From positions 1 through 64,000 of the forward strand of contig JAFGLJ010000029.1 of assembly GCA_016928075.1 (NCBI GenBank): a stretch of DNA of 64,000 nt, read 5' to 3'. The first letter of the stretch is position 1. Every line of letters starts with the position of its first letter. Under the pieces are notes generated by a model, which was given only the letters and a program-made list of their open reading frames with translations, did not search any database and had not been told where the DNA came from. Of the stretch, positions 34,800 to 44,747 are shown one piece after another. This DNA comes from Bacteroidales bacterium (GTDB lineage: Bacteria > Bacteroidota > Bacteroidia > Bacteroidales > VadinHA17). Both the position numbers and the translations under genes were made by a program.

Positions 34800-35615
34800 T
34801 TAGTTCCAGATATCGGCCACTTCAAGGTTAATATCACCTCCTTCAAAAAACATTCTGGCTATTTTCTCGAAGTAAGTCGTATAATCAGAGACAAAAAATT
34901 TATCTTCTGTTTTTATTTCTCCTTTGTTGAGCAGTTTATTCTTCCCCAGCATCTCCTTAAGCTCCAGGGCCACGATCCTTGCTGAATCTACCACTTCAAT
35001 ATCAAAATTATAGAACTTGCTTATCTGGTTCCTTATCAGCGGATAATGTGTACAACCCAGTACAAGTGCCTGTATACCTTCAAGTTTCTTATCGGAGAGA
35101 TAGGTACGGATGATTGCATTTGATATGTCATCGAAAATAAATCCCTCTTCGATCATTGGTACGAGGAGGGGTGTAGCAAGAGATACAAGCTCGGTTCCGC
35201 GTGACTTCTCTTTGAAGCCCATCTCATAAGTGCCGCTGGTGATTGTTCTTTTAGTTCCTATCACACCGACCCGGGAATATTTTTTCGTGGCAACATAGTC
35301 GATTACGGGGCTTATCACATCAAGAAGCAGTACTTGTTCCCCGTATTCATTTTTCAGGACTGAATAGGCTGAGGCAGAAGCTGAGTTGCATGCTATAAGA
35401 ATCAGTTTGGCGCCATGTCCGATCAGGAAATCAGTAATTTTACGGCTATAATTAATTATTGCCCCTTCTGATTTATCCCCGTAAGGCAGATGTGCAGTAT
35501 CGCCGAAATAAACCAGTGATTCATCAGGCATTATCTGCTTAATGGCATGTGCCACTGTCAGTCCCCCGACTCCGGAGTCGAATACACCAACAGGTTTATT
35601 ATTCAGGCTGTTCAT
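34800..35615 (-). CDS. murI: Glutamate racemase MurI
   Basis: Makes D-glutamate for peptidoglycan. 271 residues. Both catalytic cysteines are visible: ILIACNSASASAYSVL and LGCTHYPLIRNQ. N-terminal PVGVFDSGVGGLTVAHAI and PYGDKSEGAIINY are family-typical. It is the last gene of the envelope block; a hairpin with a T run ends just before its start codon, so it may be expressed by read-through or from a promoter near that hairpin. Confidence 0.96.
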   Translation of the reverse strand: MNSLNNKPVGVFDSGVGGLTVAHAIKQIMPDESLVYFGDTAHLPYGDKSEGAIINYSRKITDFLIGHGAKLILIACNSASASAYSVLKNEYGEQVLLLDVISPVIDYVATKKYSRVGVIGTKRTITSGTYEMGFKEKSRGTELVSLATPLLVPMIEEGFIFDDISNAIIRTYLSDKKLEGIQALVLGCTHYPLIRNQISKFYNFDIEVVDSARIVALELKEMLGKNKLLNKGEIKTEDKFFVSDYTTYFEKIARMFFEGGDINLEVADIWN

Positions 35616-35619
35616 AATG

Positions 35620-35648
35620 AAAAAATGACCATCCGCCAGGGATGGTCA
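35620..35648 (-). terminator. Terminator/attenuator between ompH and murI
   Basis: On the minus strand GACCATCC–CTGGC–GGATGGTC followed by ATTTTTTC: an 8-bp GC-containing stem, five-base loop and six T residues. It is 21 bp past the ompH stop codon and ends about 5 bp before the murI ATG, so it could attenuate murI. Confidence 0.8.
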
Positions 35649-35668
35649 CCTGTATTATTCAATCATAA

Positions 35669-36187
35669 TTATACTATGCCAAGTTTGGCTTTAACTTTTT
35701 CAAGTATATTTTCACTTTTTGTTTCGTCAAAGTATATGATCGGCCCTCGTGAAAGGTCAAAGATATAAGTAAAACCATCTTCCCTGGCCACATCTTTAAT
35801 AGCTTTTTCAGCTTTCTGTATGACAGGTTGCATAAGTTCCATTTGCTTGCTCTGAAGCTGCTGATCGGCATTCTGCTGAAAATTGGTTATTCTTTGTTGA
35901 AGGCCCAACAGTTCTTCCTCTTTTGTCTGGCGTACCAGATCCGAAAGTTTCTCAACCTGATTTGTATAATCATTTAGCTTATTATTGTATTCAACCTGCA
36001 TTATCTCAAGTGTATTCTGCAGTTCTGTCCGCAGCGCTTCCATTTGGGAAATAATTGTATCCCTCTCCGGCATTATTGAGAATAGCTCATCAGAATTGAT
36101 ATGTCCGAATTTAAAATTCTGGGCTGCTGCATTCTGACCAAATGCAAAAATCATCGCCAACGCCACTAGTCCAATTAGTCTTTTCAT
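35669..36187 (-). CDS. Periplasmic chaperone OmpH/Skp (copy 2)
   Basis: 172 residues from MKRLIGLVALAMIFAFGQNA, a signal peptide ending AAAQ; an upstream ATG at 36223 would add 12 charged residues that spoil the signal peptide. The mature protein starts NFKFGHINSDELFSIMPERD and then forms a long coiled coil (YNNKLNDYTNQVEKLSDLVR) with the C-terminal strand YIFDLSRGPIIYFDETKSEN, the OmpH/Skp layout. It escorts outer-membrane proteins to the BAM complex. It is paired with a second ompH 46 bp upstream and bamA before that. Confidence 0.92.
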   Translation of the reverse strand: MKRLIGLVALAMIFAFGQNAAAQNFKFGHINSDELFSIMPERDTIISQMEALRTELQNTLEIMQVEYNNKLNDYTNQVEKLSDLVRQTKEEELLGLQQRITNFQQNADQQLQSKQMELMQPVIQKAEKAIKDVAREDGFTYIFDLSRGPIIYFDETKSENILEKVKAKLGIV

Positions 36188-36233
36188 TATTATCTGTTTA
36201 AATATTTTAAATTTTCCCTGCAAATGTAATTAA

Positions 36234-36749
36234 TTAATTCTTATAACCTAATTTTTCAAGTACTTCATCACTAAGATCATACCTGGGGTCAGTATACAGC
36301 ATATTCATTCCTGCGGAGGTATCGAATATAACAGCATAATTACCATCGGCTGCTATTTCTTTTACTGCATTATATATCTCGTCCTGTATAGGTTGTATTA
36401 GTTCCTGTCGTTTATTAAACAGTTCACCTTCAACGCCAAAGTATTTATTCTGAAGTTCTTTAGCTTCCTGTTCATTGTTAATGATCTCCTCTTCACGTTT
36501 GATTTTTGCTTCACGCGAAAGCAGGACCACTTCATTCTGGTAGGTTTTATACATCTCTTCCACCAGATTATAAGCATCTGATATCTCCTTTTCCCATCCT
36601 TTTGAAAGCTCATCGAGTTTTTCCTGTGCAGCTTTATAAGATGGTATATTATTAAGGATATATTCTGTATCTACGAATGCATATTTCTGTGCAGCGGCTG
36701 TGCCCGCCAGAAATATCAAAGCTGTAAAAAGTAAAGTTATTTTTTTCAT
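36234..36749 (-). CDS. Periplasmic chaperone OmpH/Skp (copy 1)
   Basis: 171 residues with signal peptide MKKITLLFTALIFLAGTAAA. Mature start QKYAFVDTEYILNNIPSYKA, coiled coil through the middle and C-terminal ADGNYAVIFDTSAGMNMLYT, typical of OmpH/Skp. Tandem arrangement with the next ompH gene after bamA is a common Bacteroidota layout. It lies 19 bp after bamA on the same strand. Confidence 0.92.
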   Translation of the reverse strand: MKKITLLFTALIFLAGTAAAQKYAFVDTEYILNNIPSYKAAQEKLDELSKGWEKEISDAYNLVEEMYKTYQNEVVLLSREAKIKREEEIINNEQEAKELQNKYFGVEGELFNKRQELIQPIQDEIYNAVKEIAADGNYAVIFDTSAGMNMLYTDPRYDLSDEVLEKLGYKN

Positions 36750-36768
36750 GATTAATAAATTTAATTTT

Positions 36769-39279
36769 CTAAAATTGTTGTCCCATTACAAAATGGAATT
36801 GTGACCCAGCCACATCCCTTCCGGGTACAGGGTCAAAACCGTAAGCCCAGTCAATACCCAGCAGTCCAAACATAGGCAGGTTTGCCCTCAAGCCCACTCC
36901 TGCTGACCTGTGCATTTTGAAAGGGTTAAATTCTTTAAGTTCGTACCAGGCATTTCCTGCTTCCAGAAAGGTAAGGAGATAAATTGTAGCCTGTGGGTTC
37001 AGTGTAAGCGGATACCTTAATTCGAAAGTAAGTTTTGAATACACGTTCCCCACGTATACAGTTTTATTGTCTTTCACAATGGTCGGGGTGAGGCTTCCAT
37101 TTTCATACCCCCTCAACGCTATCACGTCACGTCCATAAAAGCTATAACCTGTCATACCATCTCCTCCCAGGTAAAAATTTTCGAAAGGTGAAGGTCCGAT
37201 ATCCTTATTATAAAAGCCCAGGTATCCGAATGATACTCTTGTGTTTAGGACAAACTTGTCAAACAGTTCATAATAATAATCTCCTTTGAAAAGCCATTTA
37301 TGGAATTCAATCCACCTGTATTTTTCCTGGTCGGTGGCATCTGAATAATCTTTTCCTGTGAATAATGAATAAGGAGGGGTAAGCTGCAATGAAAGGCTGA
37401 ACGAGGAGCCCCTGCGTGGATAAATAAGGCTTGGTCCACTTGAGAATCTCGTTATTCTTGTGGTCAAAGACAGCATGTTGGCTTCGCCGTTTCTGAAAAG
37501 AAAGTTATAATAAGAATAATTATTAAGGCTGTATCTCTGGTAGCCCAGTTCTGCATAAAGGCTGAAGAAATCATCCGGCCATTCCAGGCGTTTCCCGATA
37601 CCTGTTGTCACACCGTCGATAATCATCGACTGACGGCTTTCAGTCCCCTTTCTGTCACCATTGGTCATAACGGAACGATAGGCTGAAACGGAGAATGTAT
37701 TTGGCTTTTTACCACCCAGCCATGGTTCCACAAATGAAACATTATATGACTGGTATACGCGTCCGTTTGATTGTGCCCTGATACTCAAAGATTGTCCGTC
37801 ACCACTGGGATATGGTCTCCACTCTGAAAGTTTGAAGAAATTCTTCATGGCAAAATTATTGAACCTCACCCCCACAGTTCCCACCAGCATTCCTGCTCCC
37901 CAGCCTCCTGATATTTCAAACTGGTCATTTGCTCTTTCTTCAAGCGCATATTCAAGGTCGACATTCCCTTCCGCCGGATTCATAATAGGTCGGGGGTTTA
38001 TCTTTTCCGGGTCGAAATGACCGAGCACAGCCACCTGACGTGCCGACTTCATAATTGCATCTTTACTGAAAAGGTCTCCGGGCAGGGTATATAGCTCACG
38101 CCTGACAACATGTTCATTGGTACGGTTATTGCCTTTTACGATAACCTTGTTAAGGGTTGCCTGTTCACCTTCCTGTATCCTTATTTCCAAATCGATAGAA
38201 TCATTCTGGATATCGGTCTCAACGGGTACCAGGTTTGAGAAAAGGTAGCCGGTATTCAGGTAAAGTGAGGATACAGCATCTTCATCATAGTTCAGTCTTT
38301 CGTTAAGCAGTGTCTGGTTATATACATCACCCTCGTTAATATTGAGGACTGCTGAAAGCAATTCCTTAGGGTATATACTATTCCCCACCCAGTCGATATC
38401 ACCGAAATAGTACTGACCGCCTTCTTCCACCATGAGAGCCATCACCACCCTGTCTTCAGACATATCCATAATAGTATCATTGAGTATCCTGAAATCGCGG
38501 TACCCGTTTTCATTATAGAAAGTGACAAGGCTTTCCTTATCCTCTTCAAACAGATCTTCCACGTATTTTGAAGCCTTGAAAATATTAAGATTCTTCTTTT
38601 TCGTATTTTTCATAACCCTTCTGAGTCTCTTGTCAGAGAATGCCTCATTACCCTCGATGACTATATCGCTAATCTTGACCCTGTCATTTTTATCAATATG
38701 CACATTAAGTTTGATGCTATTGGGGTTTACCGGGTCGTCTTTCTGGATTATTCTCACTTCGGTGTTCAGAAATCCTTTTTCAACAAAATGATCCCTTATA
38801 ATTGTTATGGCGTTTGATAATATATGGTCGGTAACCTGACTTCCGCTTATCAGGTTAACCTTTTCAATGATATCTTGTATTTCGTTCTGTTTAACCCCAA
38901 AGTATTCGACAGAAGATATACGTGATCTTTCTCCCAGGTATATATTAAGAAATATTGTATCGGATCTGATATCGGTTGCGGTGATTTTAACTTCAGAGAA
39001 CAGGCCCTGGCTCCATAATTTCTGGACGGCCTGTGTAATTACTTCACCCGGCACCAGTATCCTTGAATATTTTCTTATTCCTGACAATCCTACTATTGCG
39101 TTTATGTCAAGATATTTAACACCCGACACAGTTATGTCTCCTACCACATATTCAGCAGGATCCATATAGTCCATTATCCTGGCATCTTCCTGTGCCCTTA
39201 TTTTTAATGGTGAGAAAAATAATATTATTGCTGTCAGAAGTATTGAAAATTTTACAAACATGTCAATTCTCTTTTTCAT
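36769..39279 (-). CDS. bamA: Outer-membrane protein assembly factor BamA
   Basis: Core of the BAM complex that folds outer-membrane barrels. 836 residues from [20 protein letters not shown], a plausible signal peptide ending IRAQ. A longer in-frame start at 39330 lies deep inside uppS and is rejected; the ATG at 39261 is the alternative. POTRA repeats run from about residue 45 to 430 (for example [20 protein letters not shown] and [20 protein letters not shown]), then the barrel, ending in FHFVMGQQF. The lid-loop-like segment in the barrel contains [22 protein letters not shown] split over two parts. It overlaps uppS by 17 bp. Confidence 0.94.
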   Translation of the reverse strand: MKKRIDMFVKFSILLTAIILFFSPLKIRAQEDARIMDYMDPAEYVVGDITVSGVKYLDINAIVGLSGIRKYSRILVPGEVITQAVQKLWSQGLFSEVKITATDIRSDTIFLNIYLGERSRISSVEYFGVKQNEIQDIIEKVNLISGSQVTDHILSNAITIIRDHFVEKGFLNTEVRIIQKDDPVNPNSIKLNVHIDKNDRVKISDIVIEGNEAFSDKRLRRVMKNTKKKNLNIFKASKYVEDLFEEDKESLVTFYNENGYRDFRILNDTIMDMSEDRVVMALMVEEGGQYYFGDIDWVGNSIYPKELLSAVLNINEGDVYNQTLLNERLNYDEDAVSSLYLNTGYLFSNLVPVETDIQNDSIDLEIRIQEGEQATLNKVIVKGNNRTNEHVVRRELYTLPGDLFSKDAIMKSARQVAVLGHFDPEKINPRPIMNPAEGNVDLEYALEERANDQFEISGGWGAGMLVGTVGVRFNNFAMKNFFKLSEWRPYPSGDGQSLSIRAQSNGRVYQSYNVSFVEPWLGGKKPNTFSVSAYRSVMTNGDRKGTESRQSMIIDGVTTGIGKRLEWPDDFFSLYAELGYQRYSLNNYSYYNFLFRNGEANMLSLTTRITRFSSGPSLIYPRRGSSFSLSLQLTPPYSLFTGKDYSDATDQEKYRWIEFHKWLFKGDYYYELFDKFVLNTRVSFGYLGFYNKDIGPSPFENFYLGGDGMTGYSFYGRDVIALRGYENGSLTPTIVKDNKTVYVGNVYSKLTFELRYPLTLNPQATIYLLTFLEAGNAWYELKEFNPFKMHRSAGVGLRANLPMFGLLGIDWAYGFDPVPGRDVAGSQFHFVMGQQF

Positions 39280-40015
39280 GCACCTGTTCACTTGTTTTTC
39301 CAAATCTTCTCTCTCTTTTCTGATACTCAATTAATGCCTTATATAATTCTTCTTTACCAAAATCAGGCCAAAGTGTTTCAGTAAAGTATAATTCGCTGTA
39401 TGCAATCTGCCATAGCAGGAAATTGCTTATGCGCAGTTCACCACTGGTTCTGATAAGCAATTCGGGGTCAGGTATATCCCTGGTAGTAAGGTAATTCTCA
39501 AATATCTTATCATCAATATTACCCGGATCTATTTTACCTTCTTTTATTTTATAGGATATATCCCGTACAGCTTTCACCATTTCCCACCGCGAGCTGTAAC
39601 TAAGTGCAACAATCAGGGTCATTCCACTGCACTTTGAAGTTCGTTCGAGGGTGTAATCCAGGCTTTCTCTGACTTCAGCTGAGAGTCTGTCAATATCACC
39701 TATAACTTTAAGTATGATATTATTATCGACAAGTTTTTTTGTTTCATTATTTAATGAATTGACCATCAATTCCATGAGCGCCTCCACTTCTTCCCATGGC
39801 CGGTTCCAGTTTTCAGTTGAGAAAGCATACAGGGTAAGGTATCTTATGCCCAGTTCAGCTGCTCTTTCAATAATCTCCCTGACTGCGTCAACTCCTTTTT
39901 TATGGCCGTAGTTACGATCCTTGCCTCTCTGCATAGCCCATCGGCCATTACCATCCATTATAATGGCAACATGTTTTGGCAAGCGCTTTAAGTTTATACT
40001 CTCTTTCAGGGACAT
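39263..40015 (-). CDS. uppS: Isoprenyl transferase (undecaprenyl diphosphate synthase)
   Basis: Cis-prenyltransferase making the C55 carrier lipid for cell-wall and polysaccharide synthesis. 250 residues. [20 protein letters not shown] is the diphosphate-binding active-site motif, [15 protein letters not shown] follows, and the C-terminal [20 protein letters not shown] … [12 protein letters not shown] is diagnostic. It shares one base with the porG-like gene upstream and overlaps bamA downstream by 17 bp, so the block is one operon. Confidence 0.96.
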   Translation of the reverse strand: MSLKESINLKRLPKHVAIIMDGNGRWAMQRGKDRNYGHKKGVDAVREIIERAAELGIRYLTLYAFSTENWNRPWEEVEALMELMVNSLNNETKKLVDNNIILKVIGDIDRLSAEVRESLDYTLERTSKCSGMTLIVALSYSSRWEMVKAVRDISYKIKEGKIDPGNIDDKIFENYLTTRDIPDPELLIRTSGELRISNFLLWQIAYSELYFTETLWPDFGKEELYKALIEYQKRERRFGKTSEQVHEKEN

Positions 40016-40701
40016 TATCTGCGTTTTCTTTTTTTATCATCCCAATAATCATCATAAGCGGGGCAGCTTTGCAGGTTATGGAACATTTTCCATGTAAAGG
40101 TCACACCTGTAAACATATACCAATCATTATTATGAGTCCAAGAATGATGATCATCATAAATATTATCAGTTAAGCCGTCAAAGTTATCATAAAATGTTTT
40201 ACGAGCGCCATATTCAAGCTCTAATCCTAAATTTTTATAGATATTTACTTTGACTCCAACCGTGAAGGGGATAACAGGAGTAATTTTCATGTCCTCACCA
40301 GTTGTTAAGCACAATCCTCCTCCCAGTGCAAAATAAGGTGAATAATCCCACCATTTACCTGTTGTTGTATAAGGTAAAAAATTGAATTCGAATTGAACAG
40401 CCCACTCCAGGACTGAGGATTTAAATGATTCAGCCCGGGTTTGCTGATAATTATTATTGAAATCGAGGTCATTTGCCCTGAGTTGACCGTAGAAAATATT
40501 TGTTCTTAAGGCATGCCTGGGATGGAAATTGTATCGATATATAATTCCCAGGGCAGGAGATGATCCATAAAAGAACCTCTCAGGGTTAATATCGCCCATA
40601 TAATAAGAAATACCCCCGAAAACGCCATAATCTGAATTTCTTTGAGCGTTCAGAGGGATAATAAAAACAAATAGAAAAACAATCCCTAAGTACCTCTTCA
40701 T
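40015..40701 (-). CDS. DUF6089/PorG-like outer-membrane protein (type IX secretion component)
   Basis: 228 residues with signal peptide [20 protein letters not shown]. The mature protein starts [20 protein letters not shown], the conserved opening of DUF6089/PorG proteins, and has short barrel strands such as [17 protein letters not shown] and [19 protein letters not shown]. In Porphyromonas gingivalis, PorG is a T9SS outer-membrane component encoded just ahead of uppS and bamA, the same order as here. A basic tail (DDKKRKRR) ends the protein. The T9SS role is therefore supported by both sequence and synteny. Confidence 0.85.
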   Translation of the reverse strand: MKRYLGIVFLFVFIIPLNAQRNSDYGVFGGISYYMGDINPERFFYGSSPALGIIYRYNFHPRHALRTNIFYGQLRANDLDFNNNYQQTRAESFKSSVLEWAVQFEFNFLPYTTTGKWWDYSPYFALGGGLCLTTGEDMKITPVIPFTVGVKVNIYKNLGLELEYGARKTFYDNFDGLTDNIYDDHHSWTHNNDWYMFTGVTFTWKMFHNLQSCPAYDDYWDDKKRKRR

Positions 40702-40723
40702 TTAAAACAATATTCCGTATTTA

Positions 40724-41470
40724 TTACTTTCTAAAAGTCGGTAATCCTTTCTCCGATGTTTTCAGTTTATGAGTATAAACGAAGGTCATAAAGTAATAAA
40801 CGTCATTTCGTCTTGAATATTGCGAGGTATATCCGTCAATATAATCTGATGTTGTATATCTTAAACCAAAATCAAAACCGATGAGGGAATTAGGTGAAAA
40901 CACATAGTTAAATCCCAGGCCTACCGGTATGGCAAGTGCCACTCCCGAGGTTGTCATGTCGCGGTCTTCGAGTGCATCATTCGGTCTCACATTAAAGAAA
41001 GTGGGGCCCAATCCCGTATATATACATCCATCGAGCCTGGCAATTAATGAGGTTATAACCCTTTCGCCCTTTATAAACCTGTAGCTACTCTCAGCGTTGT
41101 TTTTCAGGAAATAGTATTCACCCTTGATTATGGATTCAAATAATGATGTTGAGGATTCATAGCCCCTTGACTCGTTACTTCCCTTAATATCTGAAGCATG
41201 CATATAGCCATAGTTCAGGTCGAAAGCAATTCCCACTCTTTCCACAATCCTGTAGCGCATCCCTGCCTTAATATTAAAACGCGTCTGGTTAATCATCAGA
41301 TCTTTGAATCCCCAGGCATTTTCACCGATGCTGAAGCCGCCAATATCTCCAAAAACCTGTGCGGTACCAATTCCGCCGTAAATTTCGTATCGCCGCAGTT
41401 TCCATAGCTGTCCGCTGGCAACCGGGTATAAGAAAGCGAATAAAAAAAGAATCAGGAAAACCCTTTTCAT
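40724..41470 (-). CDS. Second outer-membrane barrel protein, PorG-like paralog
   Basis: 248 residues from MKRVFLILFLFAFLYPVASG (signal peptide); an ATG four codons upstream at 41482 is also possible. The mature part (WKLRRYEIYGGIGTAQVFGD) resembles the porG-like gene product next door in its opening 'yGg.g…GDigg' pattern and in strands such as GMRYRIVERVGIAFDLNYGY and LIGFDFGLRYTTSDYID. A TATATTTG -7-like box (41505–41498, minus strand) is just upstream without a clear -33. Function is inferred only; it may be an accessory T9SS or general barrel protein. Confidence 0.7.
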   Translation of the reverse strand: MKRVFLILFLFAFLYPVASGQLWKLRRYEIYGGIGTAQVFGDIGGFSIGENAWGFKDLMINQTRFNIKAGMRYRIVERVGIAFDLNYGYMHASDIKGSNESRGYESSTSLFESIIKGEYYFLKNNAESSYRFIKGERVITSLIARLDGCIYTGLGPTFFNVRPNDALEDRDMTTSGVALAIPVGLGFNYVFSPNSLIGFDFGLRYTTSDYIDGYTSQYSRRNDVYYFMTFVYTHKLKTSEKGLPTFRK

Positions 41471-41550
41471 AGTATTGTGCATAAGTTATTGCTTATACAA
41501 ATATAATAATCGAAAAATAACAATCCTAAAAGAATGTATGAAAATGACAT

Positions 41551-42414
41551 TCAATTTCTCCTATCGGCCCCCCACATCAACTTATTACGTAGTGTGCTGA
41601 AAAAATCCTGGCCTTCCACATTTATTGTTTTTATAGTATAATCAGCCTTTGATATAACCAGTTCCTTGAAGAAAGGCAAACGCACCGATCTGAAATCACA
41701 GGTTACAAGGTATTCAGCACTTCTGCCCTCAACTTTCATTCGAAGCCTGCTGGTACCCGGAAGAACTATTGGCCTTACACTGAGTGTATGCGGGGACAAA
41801 GGTGAAATAATTATGCTTTCATCAGCGGGTGACAGGATTGGGCCGCCGGTGCTCATATTATATGCAGTTGATCCGGTGGCAGTTGATATTATCAATCCAT
41901 CTGCCCAGTAGGTATTCAGGTAAAGATCATCCACGAATACATTTACCCTGATCATATTCAGATCGGCTTTCTGTATAGTGATATCATTAAGTGCCACATT
42001 TGAGGAGCCCAGAATACCGAAGGGTTCAGTTAGTTCTATCAGATGACGGTCTATAATTGTATATTCACTTCTGACGATTTTTTCAAGAGATCCGGTTATA
42101 TCATCATGTATATTAGCGAGAAAACCCATTCTTCCAGCATTTACACCCGCAATTGGAATCCCCGAATCTTTAACCTGCAGGACAGTTTCAAGGAATGTGC
42201 CGTCACCTCCAACACTGAGAACAAGATCGGGTATAATATTCTCTTTATAAAGGTTCCTGAATAGCCCGTATGAAGCTATATCAACAATTTTTGCAAGATT
42301 TTCATGCAGCAGAATATTCAGATTATGTGGTTTCAGAACCGACAGGATATTAATCAAACAATTGGTTGTGTTTTTACCATTGTCAGACCCGAAAATTGCT
42401 ATTTCCTTGAGCAT
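41551..42414 (-). CDS. nadK: NAD kinase
   Basis: Phosphorylates NAD to NADP. 287 residues. The ATP-grasp-like GGDGT motif is in LSVGGDGTFLETVLQVKDSG, and the NAD-binding region is GLIISTATGSTAYNMSTGGP. N-terminal IAIFGSDNG is typical for Bacteroidota members. It lies 13 bp after the CBS-domain gene and before the barrel-protein genes on the same strand. Confidence 0.95.
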   Translation of the reverse strand: MLKEIAIFGSDNGKNTTNCLINILSVLKPHNLNILLHENLAKIVDIASYGLFRNLYKENIIPDLVLSVGGDGTFLETVLQVKDSGIPIAGVNAGRMGFLANIHDDITGSLEKIVRSEYTIIDRHLIELTEPFGILGSSNVALNDITIQKADLNMIRVNVFVDDLYLNTYWADGLIISTATGSTAYNMSTGGPILSPADESIIISPLSPHTLSVRPIVLPGTSRLRMKVEGRSAEYLVTCDFRSVRLPFFKELVISKADYTIKTINVEGQDFFSTLRNKLMWGADRRN

Positions 42415-42427
42415 AAATAATCATTTT

Positions 42428-43093
42428 TTAAATATCCAGGTAACGCATAAAAGAGTCGAAGCGGTCAGAATAGAAACTATCCATATCATCATGTTCACCA
42501 TGCCATGCCGTGACTTCGTACTTAAAACGCTCAAATGTCTTGATGATGGGCATCAGGTTATTGGTATTCAGCTTAATAGTTACCTCCATCCTGGTGGAAT
42601 CAGGATGAGATGATATATAAAGGTTCAGTATTTTCGCATCATTACTTTCAATTATCTGGGCAATCTGTGAGAGGGAATAATCATTCTGCAAAATATCCAG
42701 TACTATCAGCCCTCCCGGTTCTTTTATTGATGACATTTTTGCCAGCTCGTCAATAAGATCACTTGCCATAATCACGCCTTTGTAATGGTTATGATCATCC
42801 AGCACGGGCACAACAGATAGTTTCAGCCTTGCCGCCAGGCTTATTACATCAAATATATGCTGATCGAGTCTTACATAGGGTTTTATCAATGACAATTTAT
42901 GGTTCCCAATAGGTTGCTCCGGATCATTCAAGTCATAAATATCGGTATCTGAAATAAGCCCAAGGAATTCAAGATTATTTACTATGGGTAAGTGCGATAT
43001 GCGGTAAACCTCCATCCAGTTTAGAGCCTTCTGACCTGTATCAGAGGTTCTTAGTGCAGATACCACTTCAGATATAAGTTCTTTTGCTAACAC
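42428..43093 (-). CDS. CBS-domain protein
   Basis: 221 residues. Two CBS motifs in the N-terminal two thirds: MEVYRISHLPIVNNLEFLGL (about 28–47) with a following LISDTDIYDL, and LKLSVVPVLDDHNHYKGVIM with ASDLIDELA; CBS pairs bind adenine nucleotides. The last ~75 residues form an ACT-like fold (GGLIVLDILQNDYSLSQIAQ … STRMEVTIKLNT). Role unknown; the gene is commonly found before nadK in Bacteroidota (from memory), suggesting a link to nucleotide sensing. It diverges from pdxJ across a 113-bp gap. Confidence 0.85.
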   Translation of the reverse strand: MLAKELISEVVSALRTSDTGQKALNWMEVYRISHLPIVNNLEFLGLISDTDIYDLNDPEQPIGNHKLSLIKPYVRLDQHIFDVISLAARLKLSVVPVLDDHNHYKGVIMASDLIDELAKMSSIKEPGGLIVLDILQNDYSLSQIAQIIESNDAKILNLYISSHPDSTRMEVTIKLNTNNLMPIIKTFERFKYEVTAWHGEHDDMDSFYSDRFDSFMRYLDI

Positions 43094-43206
43094 CGTTATC
43101 CCTAGTTATTATGAATATTAATATAACACATCTAAAATACGGAAAAAAATACTTATTGTTGTTTAATTCATTTCTTATATGAAAATTTGTATAAACAGAA
43201 AGAATT

Positions 43207-43923
43207 ATGACAAGACTTAGTGTTAACATCAATAAAATAGCCACCATAAGAAATGCCAGGGGGGGCAATATTCCTGATGTACATAAGGCAGCGATAGAAT
43301 GTGAAAGGTACGGGGCAGATGGAATAACCGTGCATCCCCGTCCTGACGAACGGCACATAACCTATGAAGATGTAAGGATTATAAGACCTGATATTAAGAC
43401 TGAATTCAATATAGAAGGATATCCGTCAGATAAATTTATCAGCCTTGTTTGCGAGGTAAAACCCCACCAGGTAACCCTCGTTCCAGATCCGCCTGATGTT
43501 CTGACATCAAATGCCGGATGGGATACTGTCAGGCATGCCAGTTTCCTGAAAAATATCATAGATATTTTCAAAGGACATGGTATTCGCACTTCAATATTTA
43601 TCGACACTGATATTGCCAAAATAGAAGCCGCAATCAAGACAGGATGCGACAGGCTTGAGCTTTATACCGAGCCATACGCCTCGGGGTTCCAATCCGATCC
43701 TGAAAAAGCCATCGGGCCTTTTATCAGGGCTGCTGAAGCAGCAAGGGACCTGGGGCTTGATCTTAATGCAGGTCATGACCTCAACCTGGATAACCTTAAA
43801 TACTTCTCAAAGAATATACCATGGCTCAAGGAAGTTTCAATAGGACATGCACTGATATCTGATGCCCTCTATTATGGCCTTCAAAACACAATAGGTATGT
43901 ATAAAAGACTGCTGGTAAAATAA
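43207..43923 (+). CDS. pdxJ: Pyridoxine 5'-phosphate synthase PdxJ
   Basis: Condenses 1-deoxyxylulose 5-phosphate with 3-amino-2-oxopropyl phosphate in vitamin B6 synthesis. 238 residues. [19 protein letters not shown] at the N-terminus, the [20 protein letters not shown] segment and [11 protein letters not shown] with the C-terminal [16 protein letters not shown] are hallmark PdxJ. It is followed 20 bp later by an alpha/beta hydrolase gene. Confidence 0.96.
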   Translation: MTRLSVNINKIATIRNARGGNIPDVHKAAIECERYGADGITVHPRPDERHITYEDVRIIRPDIKTEFNIEGYPSDKFISLVCEVKPHQVTLVPDPPDVLTSNAGWDTVRHASFLKNIIDIFKGHGIRTSIFIDTDIAKIEAAIKTGCDRLELYTEPYASGFQSDPEKAIGPFIRAAEAARDLGLDLNAGHDLNLDNLKYFSKNIPWLKEVSIGHALISDALYYGLQNTIGMYKRLLVK

Positions 43924-43943
43924 TAAAATCACGGTATCACGCA

Positions 43944-44747
43944 ATGGAATTGTTTTACCGCGAATACGGCGCTGGCTTCCCCTTTGTAATACTGCATGGA
44001 TTATATGGATCATCCGACAACTGGGTTTCAATAGCCAAGGCTTTATCAGACACATACAGGATTATTTTGCCTGATCTGCGGAATCATGGCAATTCACCTC
44101 ATAACCAGATTCATACATATACATCAATGAGTGAAGACATTTTTGAACTGGTAAACAAGCTTGAAATAAGCAAATTTGTACTGGTAGGGCACAGCATGGG
44201 CGGTAAAGCAGCTTCTTTTTTCGCCAGGCAATGGCCTGAGATGCTTGCAGGTCTAGTAATTATAGATATATCTCCCTTCAGAACAGGACCTGAACACATT
44301 GCGTCTGACACTATGCACGCCCGTATACTCGAAAAGATGAGTGAAACCGATCCCTCACTATTTGAAAACCGGGAAGATGCCGATAAAATTTTCAGGGAGA
44401 TAACTTCCTCCGGGAAAGTAAGGAATTTCTTATTAAAGAACCTGCAGAGAAATAATAAGGATATCTTTGAGTGGAAGCTTAACCCGCGTAATCTTTATGA
44501 TAACCTGGAAAATATATTCGACGGATTTGAGATACCCGGTCATGGTGAAGTTGAACATGTGTATGGTTACCCCGTATTTTTTCTCAGAGCACTTAATTCC
44601 GATTATTTAAGTGAAAGCGATTATGGCCCCATACAGAAGCTTTTCCCTGCGGCTGAAATAATCGAGGTGCCCGATACCGGTCACTGGATGCATGCTGAGA
44701 AACCTGAACTGATAATTAAGCTCCTCAGGGATAATTTCCCTGTTTAA
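43944..44747 (+). CDS. Alpha/beta hydrolase (YbfF-like esterase family)
   Basis: 267 residues. Oxyanion-hole region ILHGLYGSSDNWVSIAKAL, acid-base DLRNHGNSPH, nucleophile elbow LVGHSMGGKAAS (Ser about residue 92) and catalytic His in DTGHWMHAEKPE show a complete serine hydrolase triad. The layout resembles esterase YbfF; substrate unknown. It ends overlapping the convergent exonuclease gene by 4 bp. Confidence 0.88.
   Translation: MELFYREYGAGFPFVILHGLYGSSDNWVSIAKALSDTYRIILPDLRNHGNSPHNQIHTYTSMSEDIFELVNKLEISKFVLVGHSMGGKAASFFARQWPEMLAGLVIIDISPFRTGPEHIASDTMHARILEKMSETDPSLFENREDADKIFREITSSGKVRNFLLKNLQRNNKDIFEWKLNPRNLYDNLENIFDGFEIPGHGEVEHVYGYPVFFLRALNSDYLSESDYGPIQKLFPAAEIIEVPDTGHWMHAEKPELIIKLLRDNFPV

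Noticed and set aside
34664-34846. 60-residue minus-strand ORF at the murI 3' end
   Set aside because: It overlaps murI in another frame, matches no family and contains palindromic sequence.
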